From: Hymenolepis diminuta
Lineage: Eukaryota; Platyhelminthes; Cestoda; Cyclophyllidea; Hymenolepididae
Length of the DNA stretch: 64,000 bases
NCBI GenBank assembly: GCA_900708905.1
Contig: CAADRB010000020.1
Span: forward strand, 1,449,411-1,513,410
Direction: 5' to 3'
Shown: positions 12,101 to 24,100 of the stretch, piece after piece
How positions within the stretch are numbered: position 1 is the first letter of the stretch
How the letters are laid out: each line of letters opens with the position of its first letter
Notes under the pieces: generated by a model
Database searches by the model: none
Seen by the model: only the letters and a program-made list of their open reading frames with translations
Told to the model about the DNA's origin: nothing
Made by a program: the position numbers and the translations under genes

Positions 12101-15100
12101 AGCTGAAATTGTGCGGCCTAATAAAATCTGCTCTATATCCGAAACTCGTTCACAAGTCCTGGATGACTAGAGTAATCTTCAGAAATAAGCCATTTAACTA
12201 ATCATGCATTACTGATGTCAATAAATTAAAATGAGTGTCTGCTATATATATGGAACAGAAGAATAGAACGTATTATAATACGAACAGGCTACAGTTAAAC
12301 TTCAAAATTCCCATTCTATAGAGGGAATTGGACGAATAAAATGGTGTCCTGGAGCTGCACTTATGAGAGCTTCGCATTCTCTTAAATTTCTTTTTGATCA
12401 GAATTAATCAGGGCGGCTGGTTATACCATTGAATGTGCACCGATGGTCATCAATCTTGTCACTTCCGACTTGGCAGACATGCATGTTGACCGCTGTATTT
12501 CCAGCGCACTAGGAAATCAGAAACAGAGGATATTTTCTCCTGTCATCTTTGTTGTAGTTTTTTACAATAAAATCAATAAAATAAACTAATTAGTTATACA
12601 ATTTCCCCATTTTGGACAGAGTGGGCTTGATAACCGTTGTAAAATTCAGAAAAGTCAGCGATCACAAACTTTATGCTTTCTGGTACGTATCCACCTCCGG
12701 TGATGAATAAATGGCTCAAGTTGGTCAACACGAAAGGTAATGCAATGGAATTTTGCCTTAAAAGCGGCTCCAGGAAACCTTACCATTATCGAAGATGATT
12801 TCTGTCAATGATTTCGAAAATTTTATATTAGGGAAGACCATATTATTGCATATTAAGTATCAAATTACACTGAGAAATTTTCTATTTCCCCTTTACAGCT
12901 GGACTCGGTCGCACAGGAACACTAATTGGTTGTTATCTTATGAAACACTACAGATTTACAGCACCCGAAGCAATAGCGTGGATCCGTATCTGCCGACCAG
13001 GATCAATAATTGGTCAACAACAGAACTGGTTGGAGGATCAACAGGCCTGGTGTTGGGAAGAGGGTCGAAAGGAAAGAGTTCGTGGCGAATCACCCTCCCC
13101 GGTTGTATTTCGTCATCGAAAGGAGAATGGTGATAGCGAGATGACTAACAATCAGATATCTAGACCACTTGGCAAGGTCATCTATATTAACAAAGATACG
13201 CTAATGACGACGAATCAATTTAGAGATGACTTGAATCTGAGGTAAGTGGGACGTAAATTTCCATATAAATTTTAATTTTGCAAATAAACCAACTTGCTGG
13301 CCTCTGTCTGAAAAGGCCAATATATGAAGAGAACTTTTGAGATAAAGTGTGTTTCTGATTTGTCTTTCCATTACATATATATGTTGTAAAGTTTCACTAG
13401 TTTTGAGAGGAGATTAACATAAAATGTTAGTCACGCGGTTACTTTTGAGGTTTCTTTAAAGTTTAATGTGAATTTGAGACTCCAGTTTGCTTATTTATTT
13501 ATTCTTATTTATTTTATCCGCTATCTAGTCATATTTATTTTATCAATATTACTTATGTCAAAGCAGAAAAGCACAGAAGAAAAAATTCAAACAGTGGAAT
13601 GGTAAAATAGTTCAGTAAGACGTGAAAGGGAGTAAGAGATCGAGTAGAAGTACTGAAAAAAGTCAATACATCAAATAGGTTAACGTCATTCCTATTTTGG
13701 ATTCATCGGATTATATTATTATTTAATTAATAAGTATGATTCATTATTCTTTGTTTTAATGTCTCATATTTAACAGTGCGGGATTTTATCTCACGGTTCA
13801 AGTCCATGATTTTTGAAATTTATTTACCTTCAAATAGATTTTGTGGCTGGCAATGTTATTTTGTCACATTACATGAAGGCCTGAGCATCAAAAGTACCTT
13901 TGCATTTTAATTTTTCAATACACCGAATTTTCTGATTTTACCTGGGAGATTGAGTTTGGTAGAGCAAGGCCGATACTCAAACCTTTGTCCAGTATTTTTG
14001 AGGTCTTGAGAACCGATCTACCATCTCATTGAATAGAGTGGAATATCTAACCATCTAGATAAACCTTCCTCTTCTATTAAGCCGAAACAACTGAACTACT
14101 CTTGCGAACAAGTTCTGATCTACAACTAGATCTAGTTGATAAATTTTCAGAAAAAAAATATTTTCAACCTTTCTTATACCCGACGGATGTCCATTTCTCA
14201 GTACGATGTTTTTTTGCCTTTATCAAATTTTACAATTTTCACCTCACAATTACGTCTTTTAAGTCGAACAAAATCATGCCATGTAGAATGCTGAGACATA
14301 TTTGCTGATTAGTTACCAGCTCCGAGTTGATAATTATATTTTATTTTAGTCGTCAAGATAAAGCGTTATAGTTACTCAAACACAGTAGAAAGTAGGAAGA
14401 CCTGCTTATTAATGAAGAAAACTCTTTGCTATATTAAAATAATACAAAAGATGGATAGGGTATGTTAGCTGTATGGTTGAACAATAATGTAGATATGACG
14501 ACGGTACGATCATAGAAGACCAGGAATTAACAAATGCAGTGTTTGAGGAACGAACTCTGTTCACAGAGCTTTACGAATTTCAATTCAAGGGGCTGATAAT
14601 TTTAGATTCTTTTTTCTACGGGGATTGCTCTGAAATACGCGGACCACTTTCATAACCCTGATAAATTTAGAATTGCATATGCTTTCAACATTGCATTCCT
14701 TTTCATTCACGCCTACGCTGTACGTATTGGGCTGCTACACATTTAAGATTTCTCTCTAATATTTATGTCATCTCCTACATATAATATTTTTCAACTCTTT
14801 CTTCCAGCCATCTTCCCGTCTCAATCATTTAAAAGCTAATTTTCCTAGCCATGTTCTTTCATCGGAGAGTTTGTGAATGCTTCTTGGCTAGCTAAAAATA
14901 GTTACTTTCTGTAATTGCAAGTATTAAGAAAGTCCCTTTTTAAATCCTTCCTTCCGTCCTTTGCATATAAAGAAGAATAGATTTGGCAAAAGAATAGATT
15001 TGCGGAGTAAGAAACATAACGCCAAAACTAAAAATGAATGTCATAAATTGAATTTCAACTGATTTGGCAAATTTTTTAATGCGAATTTGCACAACTGGTC

Positions 15101-18100
15101 CTGCATGTTAATGGATATTAAATCATTGTAGACAATGACTCACATTATTAAATAGGTGCCACCTGATGATTCAAATGTATCCGTGCTTAATAAATTAGAT
15201 TTTGGCTCATTTTGTTATAAACCTGTACGTCAGTGACGCCTACAAAGCCAGAAATCACGATTTCGATGGTCATTGGCGAGCTGGTTAACACGGGATAAAG
15301 AGATAACAAAATATCAGAATGGCTTTAGAGCGCAAATCTTATTTCCCAAGATATGCAGCAGCAAAAGCTTCCTCCTCTACGGTCTTGAGACTTATTAAGT
15401 AGAAGTCAAAGTTGTTTTCATTAAATTTCATCTTTATTCAAACTTTATATTTACAAGGTCTATAATAATGGTATTTGTTCTCAAAGACTAACAATGATAC
15501 ACTTGCATAGTAGTGAATTGATTTAGCTTGATAAATAGAACGTAGAAAAATGGCAATTAAATTTGTTGTACTGGTACATCATAGTGAGAGCTTATCATTT
15601 ATTGTCGCCATCCCTAGAGATCCTCTTGAATCTAGCAAAAATCACCAACCCCGACCCGAAAATAGAAGGTGAAAGATTTGTATTCCTTCCTGAAACAAAT
15701 TAGTGAGACTTCATTTACATTCATGGGGATGGAAGATTTGCATTCGAGCAGGAGCATTGTTCAGAGCACGAGAAATATCAAATAATGCTACTTGTCGCAT
15801 TGGCGAGTTTCTTGATAAAGTGATACCTGAACACTATACATTTCAAGCCTGTTTTTCAAATAAACATTTAATTTCTTTACGGAGTTTAAGAATTTACTTT
15901 GTTGGACTATTATTTTAAAAAGAGCAGAGTTTCACCTTTAAAAACGGGTCTGTTAATTTAACTTAATTTTACTGGGAAAATAATTTACGAAGACGAGAAG
16001 ACCTGGATTCACTTCTCAGAGAACTCAACAGCAGGTGAAATTACCTTTTAACGCACATAAATTTACATGTGATTTGCTATTTTCAGTTAACTTCTTTCCA
16101 CACAATATTTTGAAAATACTTCTTAATTTTGTTTGTATTTACATCATTTATCGATAATAGGCTCACTTGGTTCTAAACCACATGACGATTCATATATCAA
16201 AGTTGACTAGTTTTAAACTTCAACCATATCAATCCACACCAAATTAGGCGACGGAGCTATTATGGGGTTGTTATTTGACATGCGACTAGAACTCACAAAG
16301 TAGACATTAGAATTCCAGTTTACAAATAGAAACATAGGAAAGCATGAATAATTAAGTTTCGCTCATACATAAAGACTACCTGATGGACTAACTTCAAAAT
16401 AAATTGGGGCACTAAAATTTAAATTAATTACTATCGAAATGATCTTTATCTGATCTTTTATCCCATATGAAAGAAAGATAGCGTATGTGAATGGAGTTTT
16501 AGAATTTCTTTATCACTTCTCAATGCATTTCCATTAACTCAAAATTCATTACATCATTGGCCGAGCACTCTGTTTTTAGTTAGCCTCTTAAAATAATCTT
16601 TTGACTACTAATATCCATGGCAAAATTTCACATGCCAATACATTTAGTCTTCTTTCTTATTTTTACGGGTATCATTTTGTAACAAAGTTAACTGCATTTC
16701 ATTTTGCAAAAAATGCTAAAGAGAAGTTTTTAATGACCTCTCATACCTAGACCTTTCAGTATTAATAAAAGTAGGTGAAAAATCGGGGATTTTTATTTGT
16801 TGAATGAAGTTCAAATCATCCACAGAAGCCATTTAACAAATTGTATTGATATAAATACTTTTGTTCCGTTACATTTCAAATTTCAGTTTTAATAGTCTAA
16901 ATAAGAAGGTCCAAGTATGTTAAGTGATTTTAGAAGTTATGATTGTAGAACATATAGTTCTTATCCTCATCTCTAATCACGAGAAATTATCTGAAAATGG
17001 AAACTGTAGATAGTCTAATAAAGAGTGAAGGCAAAGAAGGAGAAAATGGGGTATTAATAAAAAACAACGTCGATACCAAAAGAGTCTTTATTCAAATTCT
17101 GGCTTCTCCAGTTCGGTTATGGTTTCAAAGTATAATAATGTTCCGAAGTTCTAACCTTATGATACGGCTCTTTTATTCATAAGCAGATTTATCGATAGAC
17201 GGAATGAAAGGTTAACGATAGCATTTTTTGAATAGTTTTGAATAGTCAAAGAGAAACTGACCAATTTTGACTAAGACTTATTCAAATTTTCGAAGCTTAA
17301 TAGAGTTCATCCAAGGTTAGTACTGATGGTTTTCTACTACTTAACCCTTATCCTGTATTTCGATTTATTTTCATTTCTTTCCATTTCTCTCAAAACTTCT
17401 TTTACGGTACCGGTTTATTTTTACTTTTCCTAATTGGCAACTTAATATGCTGTATCCTTTTTAACATTATAAATGCATGTTATGAACAATTAATTAAATG
17501 TAGCAATTCTTAACTGGTCAATCCGCTCGTTATTAAATTCCATGCTTTTGATTAACAAACATATATAGAGGTCTCTACAGGTTTAAATGTTTATAAACAT
17601 GCCAATTCGAAAACGAAATAACACATGGGCTGAAAAGTCCCGGGCCTAACACATAGATGGCGCTAGTTTTATTGCAGTCACCTTTATTTTCAGTTAATAC
17701 TAACCTTCAAAAGACAGCTGTTAAAATTTCAGGATATTCTATTCATTAGTTTGTGAGTTATTGTGCTAAGAGTGACGCTACTTTTGTTATTTTCAAAACA
17801 ATGGATCAAAAACAATTTCGTGTTTTGATTTTACACTGCTTATTGATGGGAAAAAATACCGTTCAAGCAAAGCAATGGATTGAAAAGTGTTATGGGGACT
17901 CCGCTCCATCAGAAACAACAATAAAACGTTGGTTTGCTGACTTCAAACGTGGTCGTAGAGACACCGGTGATGCAGAACGCAGTGGACGTCCAAATGAGGC
18001 GGTAACACTAGAAAACATGAAGAAATCCACAAAATCGTTTTGAATGATGGAAAAGTGAAGTTGCGTGAGTTAGNNNNNNNNNNNNNNNNNNNNNNNNNNN

Positions 18101-21100
18101 NNNNNNNNNNNNNNNNNNNNNNNNNNNNNNNNNNNNNNNNNNNNNNNNNNNNNNNNNNNNNNNNNNNNNNNNNNNNNNNNNNNNNNNNNNNNNNNNNNNN
18201 NNNNNNNNNNNNNNNNNNNNNNNNNNNNNNNNNNNNNNNNNNNNNNNNNNNNNNNNNNNNNNNNNNNNNNNNNNNNNNNNNNNNNNNNNNNNNNNNNNNN
18301 NNNNNNNNNNNNNNNNNNNNNNNNNNNNNNNNNNNNNNNNNNNNNNNNNNNNNNNNNNNNNNNNNNNNNNGTTATGGCCTCGGTATTTTGGGATGTGCGT
18401 GGTGTAATATTCATCGACTGTCTTGAGAAAGGAAATACCATTAACAGTGAATATTATATAGCGTTATTGGGGCGTTTGAAGGCCGAAATTGCAAAGAAAC
18501 GACCGCATATGGCAAAGAAAAAATTTTGTTTCATCAAGACAACGCATCGTGTGACAAGTCAATCGATGGCAAAACTACATGAATTAAACTTCGAATTGCT
18601 CCCACATCCACCGTATTCGCCAGATTTGGTTCCCAGCAGCTACTGGCTGTTCGCAAACCTGAAAAAATACTCGCCAGTAAGAAATTTCGCACGAATGAAG
18701 AGGTTATCGCTGAAACTGAGGCCTATTTTGAGGCAAAAGATAAATCGTTCTACAAAAGTGGTATTGAAATGTTAGAGCGGCGGTGGAATGATTGGGTTGC
18801 TCTTGATGGAGATTACGTTGATGACTAAAGCTAATTTTGAACAAAAAAAACTGTGCTTTCTTTGTTAGGCCCGGGACTTTTCAGCCCATGTGTTATGAAG
18901 TTTGAAAATCAATTGTTCTAGGGCAATAATAATGACAGATCATCGGGGGATTATTTGCTCTGACGGATGTTAGGAAGATATAGAATTGTCATTCAGATTA
19001 AAGGTCATAAATTCTACAGTTGAATTAGAAGAGCTGAAATGAACTGTTGAATGATAATGAGTTTTATTTAAAATTTCAAATAAAGCTGTTTTCAAATTTC
19101 CATTATTAGGATGTTGGATCAATTATTGAGTTGTTTCAAAATCACCTTTTAACTGCTTAAGTTCCATCAACGTGGGTCTTGTTTTACTTTGTTCCGAAAA
19201 GTCGATGAATTTGCACTTATTAATCATCCACTCGATTAATAAGGAATTAATTATGATAAATTCTAACGTTTCATTAAAATAAACTCACAACCAAAGAGAT
19301 ATTTTATGCACGAGAAATTAAATGATGATAACTCAATTGGAGGCAACTAAAATCAACGACTCGCTTTAAAATTCTTAAAGACGAGCTTAATTTGAAATTT
19401 GATTTCAATTTGACAAAATCAAAACGTTAATTTATCATTTTTACTAATAATGACAGGACAAATTGTTTCTTATTTTTCATCTCGCAAAATATTTGAACAG
19501 CTGGAACAATGTAGGTTAAAGGATGAGGATCAAGAATATAAACTTATGGCATCAAAAGTGTTTTTCGGAATTTGGTCAATGGGTCTAGGTTGTTCACTTT
19601 TATCATTCGGATATTATCCATGGCTTCATTTTACAATGGTCTTGAGAGTTCGTGTGTGGGCTCCAGCAGTGTGGTTTAAGTTGTTCTTTCTTTTAATCTC
19701 AGTTTATTCACACAGTCTTGTGATCAGTTTGAAACTCGATCGAAGAAAATGGGTGAAATTACTTAAAAACTTCGTAAATTTCAAATTATTTTTCTTTAAT
19801 TTCCTGTCTTATAATGTAATTTAGTAATGGTTAACTTTTGAGGCAACTTAGAAAAGCGTATTCCAACGGTTTTCTCAGATATATGAGTATAATCATTAGA
19901 CCTTATCTTTGGGAATCTCGATTTCTGCCACCCCAATATTAGTCCTACTTAACCAATGCGAATGGCCATTTCACTCACTGGTTGTGCACCAATAGATATC
20001 GAATCATCAGCGTAGAGCGATTTTAAACCGGGTGGATTTTCTTATTTTATTCTGAAATCATTTAGATGATGATAACTAAGTTGTTTCAGTTTATGATGTC
20101 TGCGAACCCAAGCCACTACCTAAATCACTGCTTTTCGACTACCCAGTCTTATTACTTTATTCAGCTTGATATGTATGATTTCAGATTGATCTTTTAAATA
20201 TGGAAGAACAAGCAAATAAAGGATACTTGTAAGCCCATATTATAAACCTTCAACACTGTAATGCCAAAATCTTTCCACGATTCTAACTGCAGGTCATCAA
20301 TTGATCAATTGTATTGATGTGCCATCGTCGGTAAAATTGAGTATATTTTCCTCCTATTAACAGCAAAATTTAATTTTTAAATCAATGAATAAATTTTTGA
20401 AAATTAATCTGAAATTCCGAAAGCATGTTCGCTCATACAGGTCCTCTCTTTCTTGATAAACCACCCAATTCTATTAAATTAAAATAGCTTTGAATCAGAT
20501 ATTTTTAAAAACTTATGCAGGATATTAAAACTTTTTATGAATTTATAGTTATACGTTCTTTCCTTTAAAAAAATAATATAAATTTTTTAAAATACGCGTA
20601 TTTTGTTTTTAATCTAGTTTTAAACGAAACTGTTTAGTTCCTTAGTACATTTTGCCCATATAGAGGACATTGATAAAATGTCTGTAATAAAAACTCTACC
20701 GATGATTCTCATGTCTTCATTAGGAAATAAATTATACTGTTTAATTCAGCATTAAAGCAGACTCTATAAATTTATTTTTGGCATCACCTTACACATATAA
20801 GTTCTAAATGTTGTGCTTTCTGCAAAAATAGCATATTGCCGTCAAATCTCTAGGGGTCATTGATAAGTAACAGTAGTATCTCAAAAAATCATTCTACGCA
20901 GTGATTAGCTCGGATCATATTTTGAAAAAAATATTATCGAATCCTTGAGTAATAAATGTTGGTTTATTTCTTCCGCTACTACTTATACGAAATAACAAAC
21001 CAATGGGCTATTTTTTTCAAATAAATATTCTTTAAACATTTCGCTTACCTTGCAGAAAGCGCTGGAAACTTAGATAAAAGAATAAAATATCTTCTTAGAT

Positions 21101-24100
21101 TGGAGCACTATGAGAAATTCATGTTTTAAAATGAAATAGCTGCTTTAATGACAAACTTATTCGGTTGATTGAGATCGTATAAGATATAAATCTCAAGGTA
21201 CACCTCTGAATAGTTCTGTACTTTAAAAGATAGGTTTGATCCAACTACCGAGTCTTTTAAACCTGGTCAGTTCCGGGCATACGGTTTCAAATGAATTTGA
21301 AGGGTTTTTTTCTTAATTCTAGATTATGAAATTACAAACAAATGCAAAACTCCGCTCCTGAAATCTAAAAAACAAAGCCCAACCGAATGAAATGATCTTT
21401 AAGTAGTGCTTTTTCCAAGTAAAGCAACATTTATAATTTGATAGGGTTAGGCTAACTGGATATTTTGACCTTTCCCAAAATATAAGAATAAGAGTTAAGG
21501 TGGACCAGTAGTCTATTGGATTTTAGAAGGACGACTAGCAGCTAAAATTCATATTGCGTATGTATAAAGTTGTTTACACAAGAGGAGTAGGGGGGAATTG
21601 CATTTTTGAGTAAAACGGACAGTCTGTGTTCATAGGGGTTAGGGAGGATCTCTTGACTCCAGTGGGGTTTTCTATGCATTTTGAAAGGTTGTTCCTAAAT
21701 CGACCGAATAAGAAAGTTGAGTCTCGACGGCATTCCAGAATTCATGAGTACAAAGAGAGAGAATTTTATTAGAAAAAAATAATTAACTTAAAACCTAGAG
21801 AACCACTACAGCCTTATATATATATCTAAGGCGGATAAATTTGATATAGCATCAACGCGACTTATATAGAAGTCTAGATTTTAGGCCTTCAAAGAACTTG
21901 ATCAGGAAAGGCTTACAGTTCCAACCGCGCGACATATAGGACACGACAATTTGATATGATTATTTAAATATCAACGCTTTATCGGGAATTTTAGCTGATT
22001 GTTGATGCACAGGGCAAGGGTCAATACTTTTAATACGTTTATCTTTATTAGTAAAATGTGGTAAAGAGAATTGGGATAGTAGCTAACTTACATCCGTCTT
22101 AATCAAAATGACATAAATGCCATAATACGGAACGGTTTCTGACTTTAATTATCTCTGCATATTTACTTCATGAGAAAGGGCTAGGTTGAGGAGTTTCGGT
22201 AGTTCTTATTTCCGGAAAAAAATTTATGGCAGACTTTATCCTCTGTACTAGAGAAATATACGATTGAAATGGTTCTAAGGACAAAGCATATAAGTTATCC
22301 ACAAACTCTTTTCTTAATTTGTACGTTGAAACCATTCATATTAGAACGCCATTAGCATTATCTTTTAAAAGTTATTTCACATTATTTCATCATTACAACA
22401 GTCCATTATTTGCAATAGGTAATCAGGGTAAACTTATATAATTCACGTTCTTATATCTGTTTTATGTAATAAATTTTTACTTAATCTAATATTCGCAAAA
22501 TCTGATAACCTGCTTGCTTAATATGTTGAACTAATTGGATTTAGGACACCTCGATTAAACTCTAGTGAACTTTGCCAAGTTGAAAACACCTTAGGTAGCA
22601 ATAATATGCTACTTTTCCTCTTTCTCATATACGAGAATCTTGACTTATTTATACGAAATATAAACAAAATCTTCCTTGTCTCTAACGGTTAAAATTTTTT
22701 ATTGATTTTGATATATTCCAAAAAATATTATCTGTCATCCCGTAGACCACTGAAATAAAGCTTATGATTTAATCATTTTCTACTTTATTATCTCATTTCC
22801 TTTGCCATGGGAAATTTATGACTATCTGGGGTAAAAATATTCATTTAACAAGACCGTGATTTGTGTTAAATATAAAAATCTTTCTGTAGACAACCAAGTG
22901 GTTATATCTAGTTGGCAGGAGGAGGTACGAGTTCCTCGTGGGGGTGGTTCCAAGTTAATTTCCTCCTGCATAATTTAAGCGTTGTTAGTTCCTCATTTAG
23001 CAAGCTTGAGAAGTTATAAAGCTACTTTTTGGCACCTCGATACGGATAGCTTTACGCGGATCACAATATCAATTGCGGAACATTTTTCTAAATTTAATTA
23101 TATATGATTTTTTATATAAATAAAGTGGTGTTTGTAAATCTGACTCAGTTACTGTAATTGAAGTATTTTCATACTCAAGCTGTACTTTAATTAAACTATT
23201 CCATTAACAACACTCTTACTTACTGAAACTCCCCTTTTTATATACATATTAATAAAAATATATCAGTCGTATTACTTCATATTACTAAATTTAATTCATT
23301 TATTTGTACATTTTCCGCAATAAATATTACGGCGAATTAAAGAATGTATGTAATTTTTTCGCAAATAAAAGCTCTATGTAGTGGAAGTGTAGGAAGATGC
23401 GTAGTTTGCTCAATTTCGTTTAAATTGCCGCTCTCTGGGATTTGTTTGCATCAATACTAATTAAATTATGTTTTTTTCCTATTATACTACGAAATAGGTT
23501 GTCTGAAATTGATAATGCCGCAGACGATGCCTCACAATTAATAAACACCACCACAACAAATGGAAATGATTCGGGAGATGTGAACGGTCGAAGTCGGGTG
23601 TACCATCACAAAATTCAGATTGCAGGACGATCTCAATCACCTCCTACTAGCTTTTCCATTAATAATAACAATAATGAAGGCCCAAGTGACAGTCAGGACA
23701 CACGATATAGTTACGGATCATCTAGAGATTTGTCAGGAACTCGGACACTTCAAGGATTGTCTCCCAGTCGTTGTAAGTTGATATTTTAAACGAAAAACTT
23801 AAGCATAATAAGCTTTTTCCTTATTTTTTCCCGAAAAAGTAGCATATTGAATCCATAATGGGATAATTCACCCTGGAGTTGGAAACAGTGATGGTCAAAT
23901 TACTGTCTAATTTTAACTGTGGACTAATACTTTATAAGTAATATCATGGCTACCATTTACCATGTTTTGAGCTCTTTATATGACCGAACGTTCAAAATCT
24001 GGGTCATTGAATGAATAGTAACTTATATAAATGTTTCTGAACTTCACTGACACCGGAAGTACTTTGTTTTCTAACCGTATATATGAAAATAATCTCTATT

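Larger units (their letters stand above)
3451..12898 (+). other. CDC14 intron, 9.4 kb, splitting the catalytic loop
   Basis: The intron holds, in order, a tRNA-derived SINE (4176-4320), a solo LTR (5342-5800), Gypsy pol debris (about 6300-9060) with a G-rich tract, and a family A repeat (12396-12520). Between 9330 and 12390 I see nothing beyond AT-rich DNA, apart from a short direct repeat near 10664-10695. Confidence 0.75.
17621..18893 (+). mobile_element. mariner-family DNA transposon, near full length, inactive
   Basis: Perfect 31-bp terminal inverted repeats (17621-17651 and 18863-18893, outer end ACACATGGGCTGAAAAGTCC) are flanked by TA on both sides (17619-17620 and 18894-18895), the mariner target duplication. 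The 1273-bp length is typical. The single transposase gene inside is broken, and 297 bases are unknown (N). It sits in a CDC14 intron in the sense direction. Confidence 0.93.
13242..23497 (+). other. CDC14 intron, 10.3 kb
   Basis: It contains a family D repeat (13622-13709), the mariner element (17621-18893), an open frame at 19450-19824, a family A repeat (19943-20021) and a tRNA-like relic (22889-22957). TTTA-type low complexity lies near 13494-13550. The remainder (14-17.5 kb and 20-22.8 kb) shows no supported feature. Confidence 0.7.

Noticed and set aside
18070..18441. Open frames crossing the N run on both strands
   Set aside because: Open only because N codons contain no stops.
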